A stretch of 64,000 nucleotides of DNA from Flavihumibacter fluminis (GTDB lineage: Bacteria; Bacteroidota; Bacteroidia; Chitinophagales; Chitinophagaceae): contig NZ_JAKEVY010000003.1 in assembly GCF_021491375.1 (NCBI RefSeq), positions 310,001-374,000 on the forward strand, written 5' to 3'. The position numbers and the translations under genes were made by a program. Shown here one piece after another: positions 8,713-16,782 of the stretch. The first letter of the stretch is position 1. Every line of letters starts with the position of its first letter. Under the pieces are notes generated by a model. That model had not been told where the DNA came from, searched no databases, and worked only from the letters and a program-made list of their open reading frames with translations.

Positions 8713-9428
8713 GCAGGATTGGACAGTTGCAGGAATTCATAAATGCTTTTCGCCAGTTCAACCGCGGTCGAACCATCACCATGGATGCACAGTGTATCTG
8801 CTTTCAGGGAAATCCAGTTTTCTTCGGTTGTTCGTACCCGTTGATTCAGGAGAATCTCTTTCACCTGTTGAAGCACTTCTTCCTTATTTTGAAGTACCGC
8901 GTTTGCTAACTGCCTGGAGGCCAATTCTCCGGATGCTGTATAACGCCGATCAGCAAACGCTTCTTCTTTCACTGTAAGACCAGCTTTTTTACCCAGTTTT
9001 GCCAGCACACTATTGCTAAGTGCGTACAATTGAAGGGTAGGATTGAAACTTTTTATAGCTGTAATAATGGCTGCTGCTACCATTGGATCTTTAGCTGCCT
9101 GATTGTAAAGGGCACCATGAGGTTTGACATGTTTCATGGGGTAATTGTGTTGCCTGCAAAGTGCATCAAAGGCGCCCAATTGATAGAGTATCAATGAAAC
9201 TATTTCGGCTGCAGGCAGCTGTTGCTCCGTTCTTCCAAAGTTTGCCCGATCATTCCAGGATGGGTGGGCTCCGACCTGAACCCCCAGCTTTTTGGCTAAC
9301 GCAATGGTATTTGAAATTTCAACCGGGGATCCGGCATGCAGTCCGCAGGATATATTCGCAGCATGTATAAACGGAAGTATGGATGCTTCTGTTCCTGTGC
9401 CTTCCCCGAGATCGCAGTTGAGTTCCAT
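8709..9428 (-). CDS. pxpA: 5-oxoprolinase subunit A (LamB/YcsF family)
   Basis: A 239-residue protein with the family signature MELNCDLGEG at its start, AANISCGLHAG, GAHPSWNDR and HVKPHGALYN. PxpA works with PxpB and PxpC in the ATP-dependent cleavage of 5-oxoproline (pyroglutamate) to glutamate, a damage product of glutamine and glutamate. All three subunits are encoded together here. The start ATG is 11 bases after pxpC, and the stop overlaps the transporter start. Confidence 0.95.
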   Translation of the reverse strand: MELNCDLGEGTGTEASILPFIHAANISCGLHAGSPVEISNTIALAKKLGVQVGAHPSWNDRANFGRTEQQLPAAEIVSLILYQLGAFDALCRQHNYPMKHVKPHGALYNQAAKDPMVAAAIITAIKSFNPTLQLYALSNSVLAKLGKKAGLTVKEEAFADRRYTASGELASRQLANAVLQNKEEVLQQVKEILLNQRVRTTEENWISLKADTLCIHGDGSTAVELAKSIYEFLQLSNPA

Positions 9429-9439
9429 CCGGTATTTGT

Positions 9440-10411
9440 TTAGGAGAAATAAAGATAATAGTCGCGTTTGAGCTGGAGCAATTGCTTTTCCCTTTCGAAT
9501 AACAGGGTTTCTGCATCCGAAAGCGAAATTTTTTTGAAATGGATGGTAGTTCCCGGAGCTTTTTGGGCTGCCAGGTGAAGATCCACTGCTGTAACCTGCC
9601 CAATCCTTGGATAGCCACCGGTGGTCTGCGCATCCGCCATGAGTAATAATATTTGTCCATCCGGACTAACCTGCATTGTTCCAGGCAGTACAGGTTGGGA
9701 TAGCAGCTCCCCGGATCGTTCGCGTTCCAGTTGGGGTCCCTGAAGCCTAAACCCCATTCGGTTGGATGCGACCCCCAACTGGAAACCAGTACGCTCCAGC
9801 AAAAGCCCGGAGTTTTCTGTGAACCAGTTATACTCTGGTCCCGGAAAAAAGCGTATATCCTGCTGAGCATAATTGGGGGTGATTGCCGGACTAAGACGTA
9901 CCTGGCCACTTAGCTTTGATAAATAGTTGATGATATGTTGGCCATCTTCCTCTGGGAAATGGGAAACAGGAAGATGATCACCAGGTTGAAGCGCTTTACC
10001 ATTCAGACCGCCAATTTTTGATGGCAAATGGGTAGCCCGGCTATCAAACTGCAGTTTTGTACGAATGCCACCATGAACAGATAGATAAGTAAATCCCACT
10101 TCGCGGGGAAAGAGCTGGAGAAATTCACCTTCTTTTACCAGGAAGGGTTGCCAGAAGGCAACTGGTCTCCCACTGACAAATCCTTCATAGCCCTTACCGG
10201 TTAGGGCTACCAGGCTGGTGCGGCCAAAACTGGCGGAAAAAGCACCATTACTTATTTCCAGGCAGGCAGCCGAGTCCTCATTTCCGACTAACAGGTTGCC
10301 TATACGCGATGCAAGAGAATCCATGCATCCACTGGTGGGAATACCCTGGTTTCGGTGACCGAATCGCCCCTGGTCCTGAATGGTGGAGATGCCGGTTTTA
10401 AGGATTCTCAT
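9440..10411 (-). CDS. pxpC: 5-oxoprolinase subunit C (biotin-dependent carboxylase-like family)
   Basis: A 323-residue protein with the PxpC/KipA signatures TGISTIQDQGRFGHRNQGIPTSGCMD at the start, LEISNGAF, and a late GYPRIGQVTAVDLHLAAQ segment. It belongs to the same fold as the urea amidolyase AHS2 domain. It forms the catalytic complex with PxpB, whose gene overlaps it by 14 bases upstream. The ATG at 10411 starts directly at the conserved MRILKTG segment. Confidence 0.94.
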   Translation of the reverse strand: MRILKTGISTIQDQGRFGHRNQGIPTSGCMDSLASRIGNLLVGNEDSAACLEISNGAFSASFGRTSLVALTGKGYEGFVSGRPVAFWQPFLVKEGEFLQLFPREVGFTYLSVHGGIRTKLQFDSRATHLPSKIGGLNGKALQPGDHLPVSHFPEEDGQHIINYLSKLSGQVRLSPAITPNYAQQDIRFFPGPEYNWFTENSGLLLERTGFQLGVASNRMGFRLQGPQLERERSGELLSQPVLPGTMQVSPDGQILLLMADAQTTGGYPRIGQVTAVDLHLAAQKAPGTTIHFKKISLSDAETLLFEREKQLLQLKRDYYLYFS

Positions 10412-11129
10412 GCTGGTTCAGGTATTTAAAGGTATTGGAATCAATAGGAGTAAATCGTACGCTGTCACCTGGTTTGAACAGGCAGCTATGCTGATCGGAA
10501 GGATTGAAAACGGAGAGAGGGGTACGACCAATGATTTGCCATCCCCCCGGGGAAGTATTGGGATAAATCCCTGTCTGTTGCCCCGCGATCCCTACTGAAC
10601 CTGCTGGCACCTGCAGCGCTGGAGTGGCTTTTCGCGGCATGGCAAGTGAGTCGGGGAGCAGCCCCATGTAGGCAAATCCCGGATTAAAACCAATCATGAA
10701 TACGTACCATTCCTTCGAGCAATGAGCTTCGATGATGGATTCCGGATTGGTTTGGTGGTAACTTGCAACAGCCTGAAGATCAGGCGCCATAATGTCCTCA
10801 TAACAAACCGGGATGAGGTGGCGGGTCGCATCCGGAAGGGGAGTTTTGTTATCCCCTGAATTTGTGGTAAGCCTTTTTCGAATCTCTTCATGAACAAAGG
10901 CCAGCGGGGAGCGCTGGCCTTCAGAAAAAAGTCGAGCCGGGTTAAAAAAAACCGTTAGGCTGTTATATGTTATGGAAGTATCCAGGAATCCGCAGAACTG
11001 ATTCTGGTGGAAAACCTGTTGCAGTTGAAGCAGTTCCTGGTGGGCTGGTATAGAAATCTCCCTGCCATATTCAATGGTAATGGCTGACTCAGCAATCGGA
11101 TAAATATGGAAGGAGTCTTCCTGTGCCAA
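10398..11129 (-). CDS. pxpB: 5-oxoprolinase subunit B (AHS1 family), TTG start
   Basis: A 243-residue protein of the PxpB/KipI (AHS1) family with the signatures YPIAESAITIEYG, PVCYEDIMAPDL, FMIGFNPGFAYMGLLP and PAGSVGIAGQQTGIYP. The start appears to be TTG at 11129, which places the conserved YPIAESA strand at residues 10-16 as in relatives; no ATG or GTG lies in frame before it. The gene begins 10 bases after the nfu stop, so it is probably transcribed with nfu. A weak start could keep oxoprolinase low relative to Nfu. Confidence 0.92.
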   Translation of the reverse strand: MAQEDSFHIYPIAESAITIEYGREISIPAHQELLQLQQVFHQNQFCGFLDTSITYNSLTVFFNPARLFSEGQRSPLAFVHEEIRKRLTTNSGDNKTPLPDATRHLIPVCYEDIMAPDLQAVASYHQTNPESIIEAHCSKEWYVFMIGFNPGFAYMGLLPDSLAMPRKATPALQVPAGSVGIAGQQTGIYPNTSPGGWQIIGRTPLSVFNPSDQHSCLFKPGDSVRFTPIDSNTFKYLNQHENP

Positions 11130-11139
11130 AATGCCTGTT

Positions 11140-11736
11140 TTATTCTGCTTCTGCCACTACCTCTTTTACTTCGGGGATCATACGTTTCATCATGCCCTCA
11201 ATACCTGCTTTCAGGGTGATCATGCTGCTGGGACAGCCACTGCAGGAACCCTGCATCATCAGGTTCACCACACCATCATGGTAGCTTTTGAACTGGATAG
11301 CACCACCATCCATTTCAACTGCTGGTTTCACATAGTTTTCGAGCAATTCTTTGATACGCTTCACTACATCGTCGTCATCCGCACTTACTTCATTGCTTCC
11401 CTGGGGCTTCAATGCAGCAATTTCTTCCTCATTCACAACCACTTTGCCTTCTTCGAGGTAATCTTTCAGGAATTGGCGGATGGAAGGAATTACATCACTC
11501 CATTCAGTCTCCGGAGTTTTGGTAAGGGTTACAAAATTGCTGGCGATAAAAACGCTTTTTATAAATGGAAAGCCGAAAAGTTCCATGGCCAGCGGAGAAG
11601 CTTTGGCACTCTCCATATCCGGCAGATCAATGCTACGACCTGGATACAGAAGTTTATTGGCTACAAACTTCATAGTTTCCGGGTTCGGAGTCATTTCTGT
11701 ATAAATGCTGATAACAGGATTTCCAGTCTTGATCAT
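11140..11736 (-). CDS. nfu: NifU/Nfu-type Fe-S cluster carrier
   Basis: A 198-residue protein with two domains. An N-terminal Nfu_N domain (ISIYTEMTPNPETMKFV, about residues 10-95) precedes the C-terminal NifU domain (about 120-190), which has the cluster-binding CxxC motif in QGSCSGCPSSMITLKAGIE. Such proteins carry [4Fe-4S] clusters to target enzymes. Acidic and Asp-rich linker residues (SADDDDVV) separate the domains. It is the first gene of a minus-strand run leading into the 5-oxoprolinase genes; no functional link between the two is obvious. Confidence 0.93.
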   Translation of the reverse strand: MIKTGNPVISIYTEMTPNPETMKFVANKLLYPGRSIDLPDMESAKASPLAMELFGFPFIKSVFIASNFVTLTKTPETEWSDVIPSIRQFLKDYLEEGKVVVNEEEIAALKPQGSNEVSADDDDVVKRIKELLENYVKPAVEMDGGAIQFKSYHDGVVNLMMQGSCSGCPSSMITLKAGIEGMMKRMIPEVKEVVAEAE

Positions 11737-11820
11737 AATTCAACACGTTTAACTGCAAAAATAACAAATGCCAGCCGGGTATGTTTGTGAATTTAGGAAA
11801 ACTTATGAAGGAAGGCAGAC

Positions 11821-12213
11821 TTAGTGATTACAGTCGCTGGTATGGCAATGGTTCGCCCTGCGGCAAAGCTGATAATTCCGGAAATGGGCATAAACGATGG
11901 CGATCACTGCCGGAACCAGGAACCAAAGCTGCCATTCATGCCAGAGTTGTTTAGCCAGGAGCAGCAGAATTCCGATTCCGAAGAGGATATAGGGACTTGT
12001 TTTATGATGATGTCTTTTGTATCCATGCCAGAGCGCATTTGCTCCGATAATGAACGCGACGAGTATCATAAAATACTCAAATGCTTCATTATCAATGATA
12101 TTAGTTCCAAAAATGGGAAGACTTGTGAGAATTAAGGGCAACACTGCACAGTGAATGGCACAGGCTATGGAGGTTGCTATACCCAGGGCGTCCCAGTTAA
12201 TCTTAAATGACAT
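11821..12213 (-). CDS. MerC-domain membrane protein
   Basis: A 130-residue membrane protein with four hydrophobic segments. The first carries the MerC-type Cys pair region (ATSIACAIHCAVLPLIL), and the C-terminal tail is a metal-ligand cluster (CHTSDCNH, preceded by a further His and Cys). MerC proteins move mercury. In Bacteroidota such genes usually sit beside Fur/Zur-type regulators and probably carry another metal. It is divergent from SCO1-fur, with a palindrome lying inside its own promoter. The -7 box is so close to the ATG that the mRNA may be almost leaderless. Confidence 0.85.
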   Translation of the reverse strand: MSFKINWDALGIATSIACAIHCAVLPLILTSLPIFGTNIIDNEAFEYFMILVAFIIGANALWHGYKRHHHKTSPYILFGIGILLLLAKQLWHEWQLWFLVPAVIAIVYAHFRNYQLCRRANHCHTSDCNH

Positions 12214-12220
12214 CGGACAG

Positions 12221-12250
12221 CAAAAGTAAACAGATGCAACTTTGTTGCAA
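12221..12250 (-). promoter_or_regulatory. Bacteroidota-type promoter of the merC-like gene
   Basis: On the minus strand TTG (12250-12248), exactly 19 bases, then TACTTTTG (12228-12221) match the phylum consensus TTG-N19-TAnnTTTG. The predicted transcription start falls within a few bases of the ATG at 12213. Confidence 0.7.
12235..12249. promoter_or_regulatory. Palindromic operator in the merC/SCO1 divergent region
   Basis: TGCAACTTTGTTGCA is a perfect 6-3-6 inverted repeat lying between the -33 and -7 boxes of the merC promoter, where a bound repressor would block polymerase. A Fur-family gene lies 775 bases away in the divergent operon. That this protein binds here is inference. Confidence 0.65.
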
Positions 12251-12364
12251 AATAATTTTTACCTTGCTCCATTCACCAAGGCCTCAATCTATGCTACCGG
12301 TCGGAGTTTATCCGCCAGAGGCGTATGGCAGCGGTCGGGTAAAGAAATTCGTAAATTTGTGGTT

Positions 12365-13012
12365 ATGAGTAAGAAGTCGATTTTTTTCCTGGTGTTTTTT
12401 GCCGTGCTCTTTGTAGGATTTGTGTTTGCCATGAGTAAGTTGCTACCAGGATTCGGGGAGGTAAAAATGCCGGTACTGAGTTATGTTCAACCCTTCCGGT
12501 TCAGTGATCAGTATGGAAATTCCTTCAACCAGGAGAAGGTTCAGGGTAAGGTTTATGTAGCAGAATACTTTTTCACAACCTGCCCGGGTATTTGTCCGAA
12601 GATGAATAACAACATGAAAAAAGTATTCGAGACATATAAGAACAATCCTGATTTCATGATCTTATCGCATTCCGTGGATCCTGCAACTGATACGGTAGCA
12701 AGGATGCGGGTGTATGCAGACTCTATGGGAGTCAACAATGCCAACTGGTTTTTCCTGACCGGCCCGAAAGACAGTTTATACCTCGCAGCACGTGTAAGTT
12801 ATTTACTCGATGATCCAAAAAACAACAATGAATATATCGAGGACCAGTTCATCCATACCCAGTTTTTCGCATTGGTAGACCGTGCAGGCAGAGTGCGTCG
12901 CATTTATGATGGTCTGAAAAAAGAGGAAGTGGATCAGATGATCAAGGACATACCTGTTTTATTGGAGGAGTCTCAAACGGACGCCTCTCGCTTACCAAAG
13001 ACAACTTTCTAA
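12365..13012 (+). CDS. SCO1/SenC family copper-binding thioredoxin-fold protein
   Basis: A 215-residue protein with an N-terminal membrane anchor (residues 5-24) and a thioredoxin-like SCO1 domain. The copper ligands are present: Cys73 and Cys77 in TTCPGICPKM, and His164 in QFIHTQFF. SCO1 proteins deliver copper to the CuA centre of cytochrome oxidase or act in thiol redox control. The ATG at 12365 is used; upstream in-frame codons back to 12242 form a leader rich in Arg and Ser that does not fit a signal peptide. It is followed 11 bases later by a Fur-family gene, so the two are likely co-transcribed. Confidence 0.9.
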   Translation: MSKKSIFFLVFFAVLFVGFVFAMSKLLPGFGEVKMPVLSYVQPFRFSDQYGNSFNQEKVQGKVYVAEYFFTTCPGICPKMNNNMKKVFETYKNNPDFMILSHSVDPATDTVARMRVYADSMGVNNANWFFLTGPKDSLYLAARVSYLLDDPKNNNEYIEDQFIHTQFFALVDRAGRVRRIYDGLKKEEVDQMIKDIPVLLEESQTDASRLPKTTF

Positions 13013-13023
13013 TTACGTACACT

Positions 13024-13446
13024 ATGCAGGAAGCCGTACAGGATATTTTGAAAAAAAATCAGTTGAGCATCACCGGTAGTCGGGTTAAGATTCTCGAATT
13101 GTTCCTGGAACAACAGGGCGCTCTTGCTCATGGAGATATCGAACGCAGAACCGGTGAGAAGTTTGATCGTGTTACAGTTTACCGGACACTGCAGGTATTT
13201 CTGAATAAGGGTATTATTCATTCAATTCCGACATCAGACAATAGTGTGTTGTATGCATTGTGCAAAGATGATTGTGGAGAAGGACATCACCACGATAACC
13301 ATGTTCACTTCGTATGCGATACTTGTGGAACTACCATGTGCCTGGATGATGTAACGGTACCGGCTATACGATTACCTAAGGGATTTAAGTTTAGTGAGAT
13401 TCAGGTTGTGGTAAATGGAAGATGCAAAGACTGCAATCAGGATTAG
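13024..13446 (+). CDS. Fur-family metal-responsive repressor
   Basis: A 140-residue regulator with an N-terminal winged helix (about residues 5-80, with DRVTVYRTLQVF as recognition region) and a C-terminal metal-binding dimer domain. Two CxxC pairs, Cys98/Cys101 and Cys134/Cys137, form the structural zinc site. A His-rich stretch (GHHHDNHVH, 87-95) supplies sensory ligands. Neighbours (SCO1, MerC) point to zinc or copper handling rather than iron, so Zur is the best guess. The palindrome at 12235-12249 is its likely target. Confidence 0.88.
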   Translation: MQEAVQDILKKNQLSITGSRVKILELFLEQQGALAHGDIERRTGEKFDRVTVYRTLQVFLNKGIIHSIPTSDNSVLYALCKDDCGEGHHHDNHVHFVCDTCGTTMCLDDVTVPAIRLPKGFKFSEIQVVVNGRCKDCNQD

Positions 13447-13455
13447 TTCAAAAAT

Positions 13456-13485
13456 AAAGCCCCGATGTAGACACACCGGGACTTT
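13456..13485 (+). terminator. Hairpin after the fur gene
   Basis: AAAGCCCCG and CGGGACTTT pair with one mismatch around a 12-base loop, ten bases after the fur stop codon, and a short TTTT follows. It is a plausible but not strong intrinsic terminator. Confidence 0.5.
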
Positions 13486-13596
13486 TGGTTAAGGCTCTGA
13501 TTAGTAGCTATTTTAAGAATCTGTTCGGATTCGTTATTTCTTTCTAAGTGTTTTCTTGTACAAATATATTGTTATAAATCATTCTTTTCAAATTTT

Positions 13597-13622
13597 ACCC
13601 ATACCCTAATGTGGGTATTTTT
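13597..13622 (+). terminator. Second hairpin with a T tract
   Basis: TACCCA (13597-13602) pairs with TGGGTA (13612-13617), or alternatively ATACCC with GGGTAT one step over, and is followed by a run of T on the plus strand. It lies just before the convergent M3 peptidase stop and probably backs up the first hairpin. Confidence 0.5.
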
Positions 13623-13632
13623 TGTGGCCTGT

Positions 13633-15348
13633 TTAAAGTTTTAACATTTCTGAGGCTACAAAGTCCATCAATGTTTTAACACGGGTGGGTCCCAGGTCAA
13701 ACGGTATGCCGGCAGCCTGATACAATTCAGGCAGCGTACGGGTTCCTCCGAGGGCCAGGGCCCGGCTATAATTGTCAAGAGCTTCTTCCTTGTTCTCCTT
13801 AAACTGCATCCACATGCCAATCGCACCAAGCTGTGCAATTCCATATTCAATATAGTAGAAAGGAACTTCGAATAAATGTAGCTGGCGTTGCCAACCATAT
13901 TTCCTGAATTCCTCCAACCCGCTTAGATCCAGTACACCAGTTGAAAACTCATCATTTATCTCCATCCACTTTGCAGCACGCTCTTCCACACTGTGTTGCG
14001 GGTTTTCATAAACCCAATGCTGGAACTTATCGATGATAGCAATCCAGGGAAAAATCGTAATTACTCTTTCCAGCTGGTGCTCTTTTGCTCGTTTTAGTTC
14101 GTTTTCATCGTTAAAAAAACTATGCCAGTAGTCCATACTGAACAATTCCATACTCATACTTGCCACTTCGGCAATTTCCATCGGGTATTCCTTAAATGAT
14201 GAAAGCCGCAGTGGGTGGGCAAGGAAACTATGAATTGCATGTCCGCCTTCATGCACCATGGTGGTTACATCATGCATTTGTCCGGCTGCATTCATAAAAA
14301 TAAAGGGCGCACCACTTTCTGCAAGTGGACAATTATACCCACCTGGAGCTTTCCCTTTTCTGCTTTCGAGGTCCAAATGCCCCATCTTTTTCATGGTAAT
14401 CAGGCATTCAGCAAACAAGGGGCGAAGCTGATGAAAACAGGTGATGGTTTTTTCCAGCAACTCTTCGCCTGTTTTGAATGGATGCAGTGGTTCAATGCCG
14501 GCCGGTTCTGCTTCGGTATCCCAGGGGCGAAGGGTATCCAATCCCAGTTTTTGCTTTTTCTTATTGTAGATTCCAGCAACGAGCGGAACTACATGCTGTT
14601 TTACAGCATCATGGAAAGCGAAACAATCCTCTTTGGTATAATCAAAGCGGCCCATTTCCACGAATTTGTAGTCGCGGTAATTGGCGAACCCGGCATTAAT
14701 TGCTACCTGGTGACGTTTCTGAACCAAACCCGTGAACAATTCATTTAACTGGTTGCGATCCTGGTAACGGCGTTCCTGGATACTCCTGTAAACCGCTTCC
14801 CGCTTGGTTCTGTCGGGATGCTCCAGAAATTTAGAGGCTTGCTGCAGGGTATATTCCTTGCCATCAACTGTAACGCTCATCTTACCGGAAATGACTCCAT
14901 ATTGTTGGGCCATCACCGACAAATCAGCCTGTAGCGGAATATTTTCTTCCCGGTAAAGGTCAATTGATTTCTTAACTGAACGCAGGTAAGTAAAATACTC
15001 TTTCTGATCGAGTGCTTTAGTATATTCATTACTGATCAGCTTTCGGTTCAGCTGATCGGCATAGGGCTGAATTTTCGGCTGAATCTCCATCACAAAAAAA
15101 GTGAAAGCCTCTTCCAGCTCCTTATTTTCCGTATCACAGGTCATCCGGATCTGTCTCCAGCAGGCGTCTTCACTAACCGCGGCTTCCAGCTCACTGCTGT
15201 CTGCCAGCCATTTTTCCAGTTCATCCAATGAAAGAAGAGGCCGGTCAAGCAGATCTTTAAAATAAGGCTCCAGCGTTTCCCAGCTGGTAACCGTAAAGTC
15301 AGCCGGCAGAAAATGTCTGGGAGTTTTCTGAATATTGGCGATCGACAT
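13633..15348 (-). CDS. M3 family oligoendopeptidase
   Basis: A cytosolic zinc peptidase of 571 residues in the PepF/M3B group, which degrades short peptides. The zinc motif HEGGHAIH lies near residue 365, with the third ligand Glu in the following MEIAEVASMSMELF helix. Length is normal for PepF-like enzymes, with no signal peptide. I start at the ATG at 15348 (MSIANIQK); a TTG six bases upstream is possible. It lies 10 bases after the DUF5606 gene and is probably co-transcribed with it. Confidence 0.93.
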   Translation of the reverse strand: MSIANIQKTPRHFLPADFTVTSWETLEPYFKDLLDRPLLSLDELEKWLADSSELEAAVSEDACWRQIRMTCDTENKELEEAFTFFVMEIQPKIQPYADQLNRKLISNEYTKALDQKEYFTYLRSVKKSIDLYREENIPLQADLSVMAQQYGVISGKMSVTVDGKEYTLQQASKFLEHPDRTKREAVYRSIQERRYQDRNQLNELFTGLVQKRHQVAINAGFANYRDYKFVEMGRFDYTKEDCFAFHDAVKQHVVPLVAGIYNKKKQKLGLDTLRPWDTEAEPAGIEPLHPFKTGEELLEKTITCFHQLRPLFAECLITMKKMGHLDLESRKGKAPGGYNCPLAESGAPFIFMNAAGQMHDVTTMVHEGGHAIHSFLAHPLRLSSFKEYPMEIAEVASMSMELFSMDYWHSFFNDENELKRAKEHQLERVITIFPWIAIIDKFQHWVYENPQHSVEERAAKWMEINDEFSTGVLDLSGLEEFRKYGWQRQLHLFEVPFYYIEYGIAQLGAIGMWMQFKENKEEALDNYSRALALGGTRTLPELYQAAGIPFDLGPTRVKTLMDFVASEMLKL

Positions 15349-15358
15349 ACTCAATGAA

Positions 15359-15970
15359 TTATTCTTCTGATTTTTTCTTGCGGGCAGTTTTCTTAGGCTT
15401 TTCCTCAGTTGCTTCGGAATCAGCTGCCTCTTCGGCTGCTTTTTTAGGCGCTGCTTTTTTCTTAGCCTTTGGTTTTTCAGTCGCTGTATCCTCCTCTGTA
15501 GCGGCAGCTTCTTTCTTTACTGCTTTTTTGGCTTTTGCCGGAGCCTCTTCTTCCACTACCGTTTCTTCTTCTTCCGGAGCTGTGGCTTCTGACAGTTTGA
15601 ACTCTATGTTGTTTCTGTCGATGATCTCAAACCATTTCACCATTTTCTTCATATCGCTGGCGTAAACCCTTTCGAAATCCATATCGGGATAGGTAGTTTC
15701 AAAATAGGCCTTCAATCCATTACCGTCTTTTACGTCCGGAAGCTTTGTTCCGCTGGATTTCATGGATTTGAATATTTCAACCAGGTTGACATTGTCTCGT
15801 TTTGTATAAATCTCTATACTCTCCAGGTGAGAGAAGTTATGCTTGCGGGAAGACACGAACTTGGTGGATTGATCCTCCAGGGAACGTACAATCGCTCCGT
15901 CCGTTTTACTGGCTACTAATTCAAACAATCCGGGTAATCCGGTTACGGCAATGATTCTGTTGTATTCCAT
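15359..15970 (-). CDS. DUF5606 protein with a Lys/Ala/Glu-rich tail
   Basis: A 203-residue protein. Residues 1-135 form the DUF5606 domain (MEYNRIIAVTGLPGLFELVASKTDGAIVR at the start), a family found in Bacteroidota with no known function. Residues 140-203 are low-complexity, built of Lys, Ala, Glu and Pro and ending in a run of basic residues (KKTARKKKSEE), reminiscent of histone H1-like tails. The ATG at 15970 is chosen because the domain begins there; the frame stays open upstream into the regulator gene but is not plausible. Located between the LytTR regulator and the M3 peptidase gene. Confidence 0.85.
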   Translation of the reverse strand: MEYNRIIAVTGLPGLFELVASKTDGAIVRSLEDQSTKFVSSRKHNFSHLESIEIYTKRDNVNLVEIFKSMKSSGTKLPDVKDGNGLKAYFETTYPDMDFERVYASDMKKMVKWFEIIDRNNIEFKLSEATAPEEEETVVEEEAPAKAKKAVKKEAAATEEDTATEKPKAKKKAAPKKAAEEAADSEATEEKPKKTARKKKSEE

Positions 15971-16031
15971 ATCTTCAAAATTGTAAGGGAGATGCAAGAT
16001 AAAACAATTTTGCCACCCAACCGGTGAAGGC

Positions 16032-16781
16032 TCAGGCATCCAGCCAGTCCTTAAACGCGGCTGTCTGATCGGCACTGATGATGATTTCCTCCGGTGCCTG
16101 AGGAAATAATTCAACCTGCAATTTTCCTTTACCCACTGTTTTCAGCTTTTTTATGGCATTTATATGGGCAAGATATTGTCTGTTCAGTCGGAAAAACTGT
16201 GCGGGATTCAATTCTTTCTCAATATCAGAAAGGGATTTGTCCAGCAAATAACGCTGACCGCCTGTATCCACCAGGCAAATCATTTTATGGGCAGCATAAA
16301 AAAATGCGATTTCTTCGGTTTTCAGTGTGATATAATCTGCACCTCGTTTAATCAACCACCTTTTTTTATAACCCTCAGGGTTTTTATGATACCGCTGTAG
16401 TTGCTCCAGCGAATGGGAAAAATGCAATTTTAATTGCTCGTATTTCTGAATCGAAGCAGCCAGCTTTTCCTTTGAAACCGGTTTCAGCAGGTAATCAATA
16501 CTGTTATACTCAAATGCTTTCTGCCAATATTCGTCGTAAGCAGTACAGAAAATTACCGGGCAATCAAGCCGGATCTCATCAAAAATCTGGAAGGATTGTC
16601 CGTCTGTCAACTCAATGTCCATAAAAATAAGGTCCGGCTGCTCATGTGTTTTCAGCCATTGAATGGACTCCTTTACTGTTGCCAGTAAGGCGATTGGCTG
16701 AAGGTCTGATCTAATTTCTGCCAGTGCTTCGATCAGTCGTTCTGCCGCAGGCGTTTCATCTTCAATCAGTAAAATTTTCAT
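16032..16781 (-). CDS. LytTR-family response regulator
   Basis: A 249-residue two-component regulator. The receiver domain (1-120) has the acidic pair (IEDE) and the phosphorylation site Asp55 in LIFMDIEL, plus the conserved Lys in YLLKPVS. The C-terminal LytTR DNA-binding domain covers about 145-249 (ADYITLKTEEIAFFYAAHK, then FFRLNRQYLAHINAI). The kinase gene lies directly upstream, its TGA ending one base before this ATG, so the two are translationally linked. Confidence 0.94.
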   Translation of the reverse strand: MKILLIEDETPAAERLIEALAEIRSDLQPIALLATVKESIQWLKTHEQPDLIFMDIELTDGQSFQIFDEIRLDCPVIFCTAYDEYWQKAFEYNSIDYLLKPVSKEKLAASIQKYEQLKLHFSHSLEQLQRYHKNPEGYKKRWLIKRGADYITLKTEEIAFFYAAHKMICLVDTGGQRYLLDKSLSDIEKELNPAQFFRLNRQYLAHINAIKKLKTVGKGKLQVELFPQAPEEIIISADQTAAFKDWLDA

Positions 16782-16782
16782 A

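Noticed and set aside
9319-9909. 196-codon minus-strand frame across the pxpA/pxpC junction
   Set aside because: Overlaps both subunit genes in another frame of the same strand; the products of those genes are clear family members and this one is not.
11131-11790. 219-codon plus-strand frame opposite nfu
   Set aside because: It is a mirror of a well-supported gene on the other strand, its protein is rich in His, Phe and Cys without a recognisable fold, and it spans the short gap past both ends of nfu.
12242-12364. N-terminal extension of the SCO1-like protein
   Set aside because: The frame is open upstream, but the ATG at 12365 starts a normal membrane anchor, and the extension overlaps the promoter/operator region.
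15354-15665. 103-codon Ala/Ser/Phe-rich plus-strand frame
   Set aside because: It is the complement of the repetitive Lys/Glu/Ala tail of the DUF5606 protein; low complexity explains the open frame.
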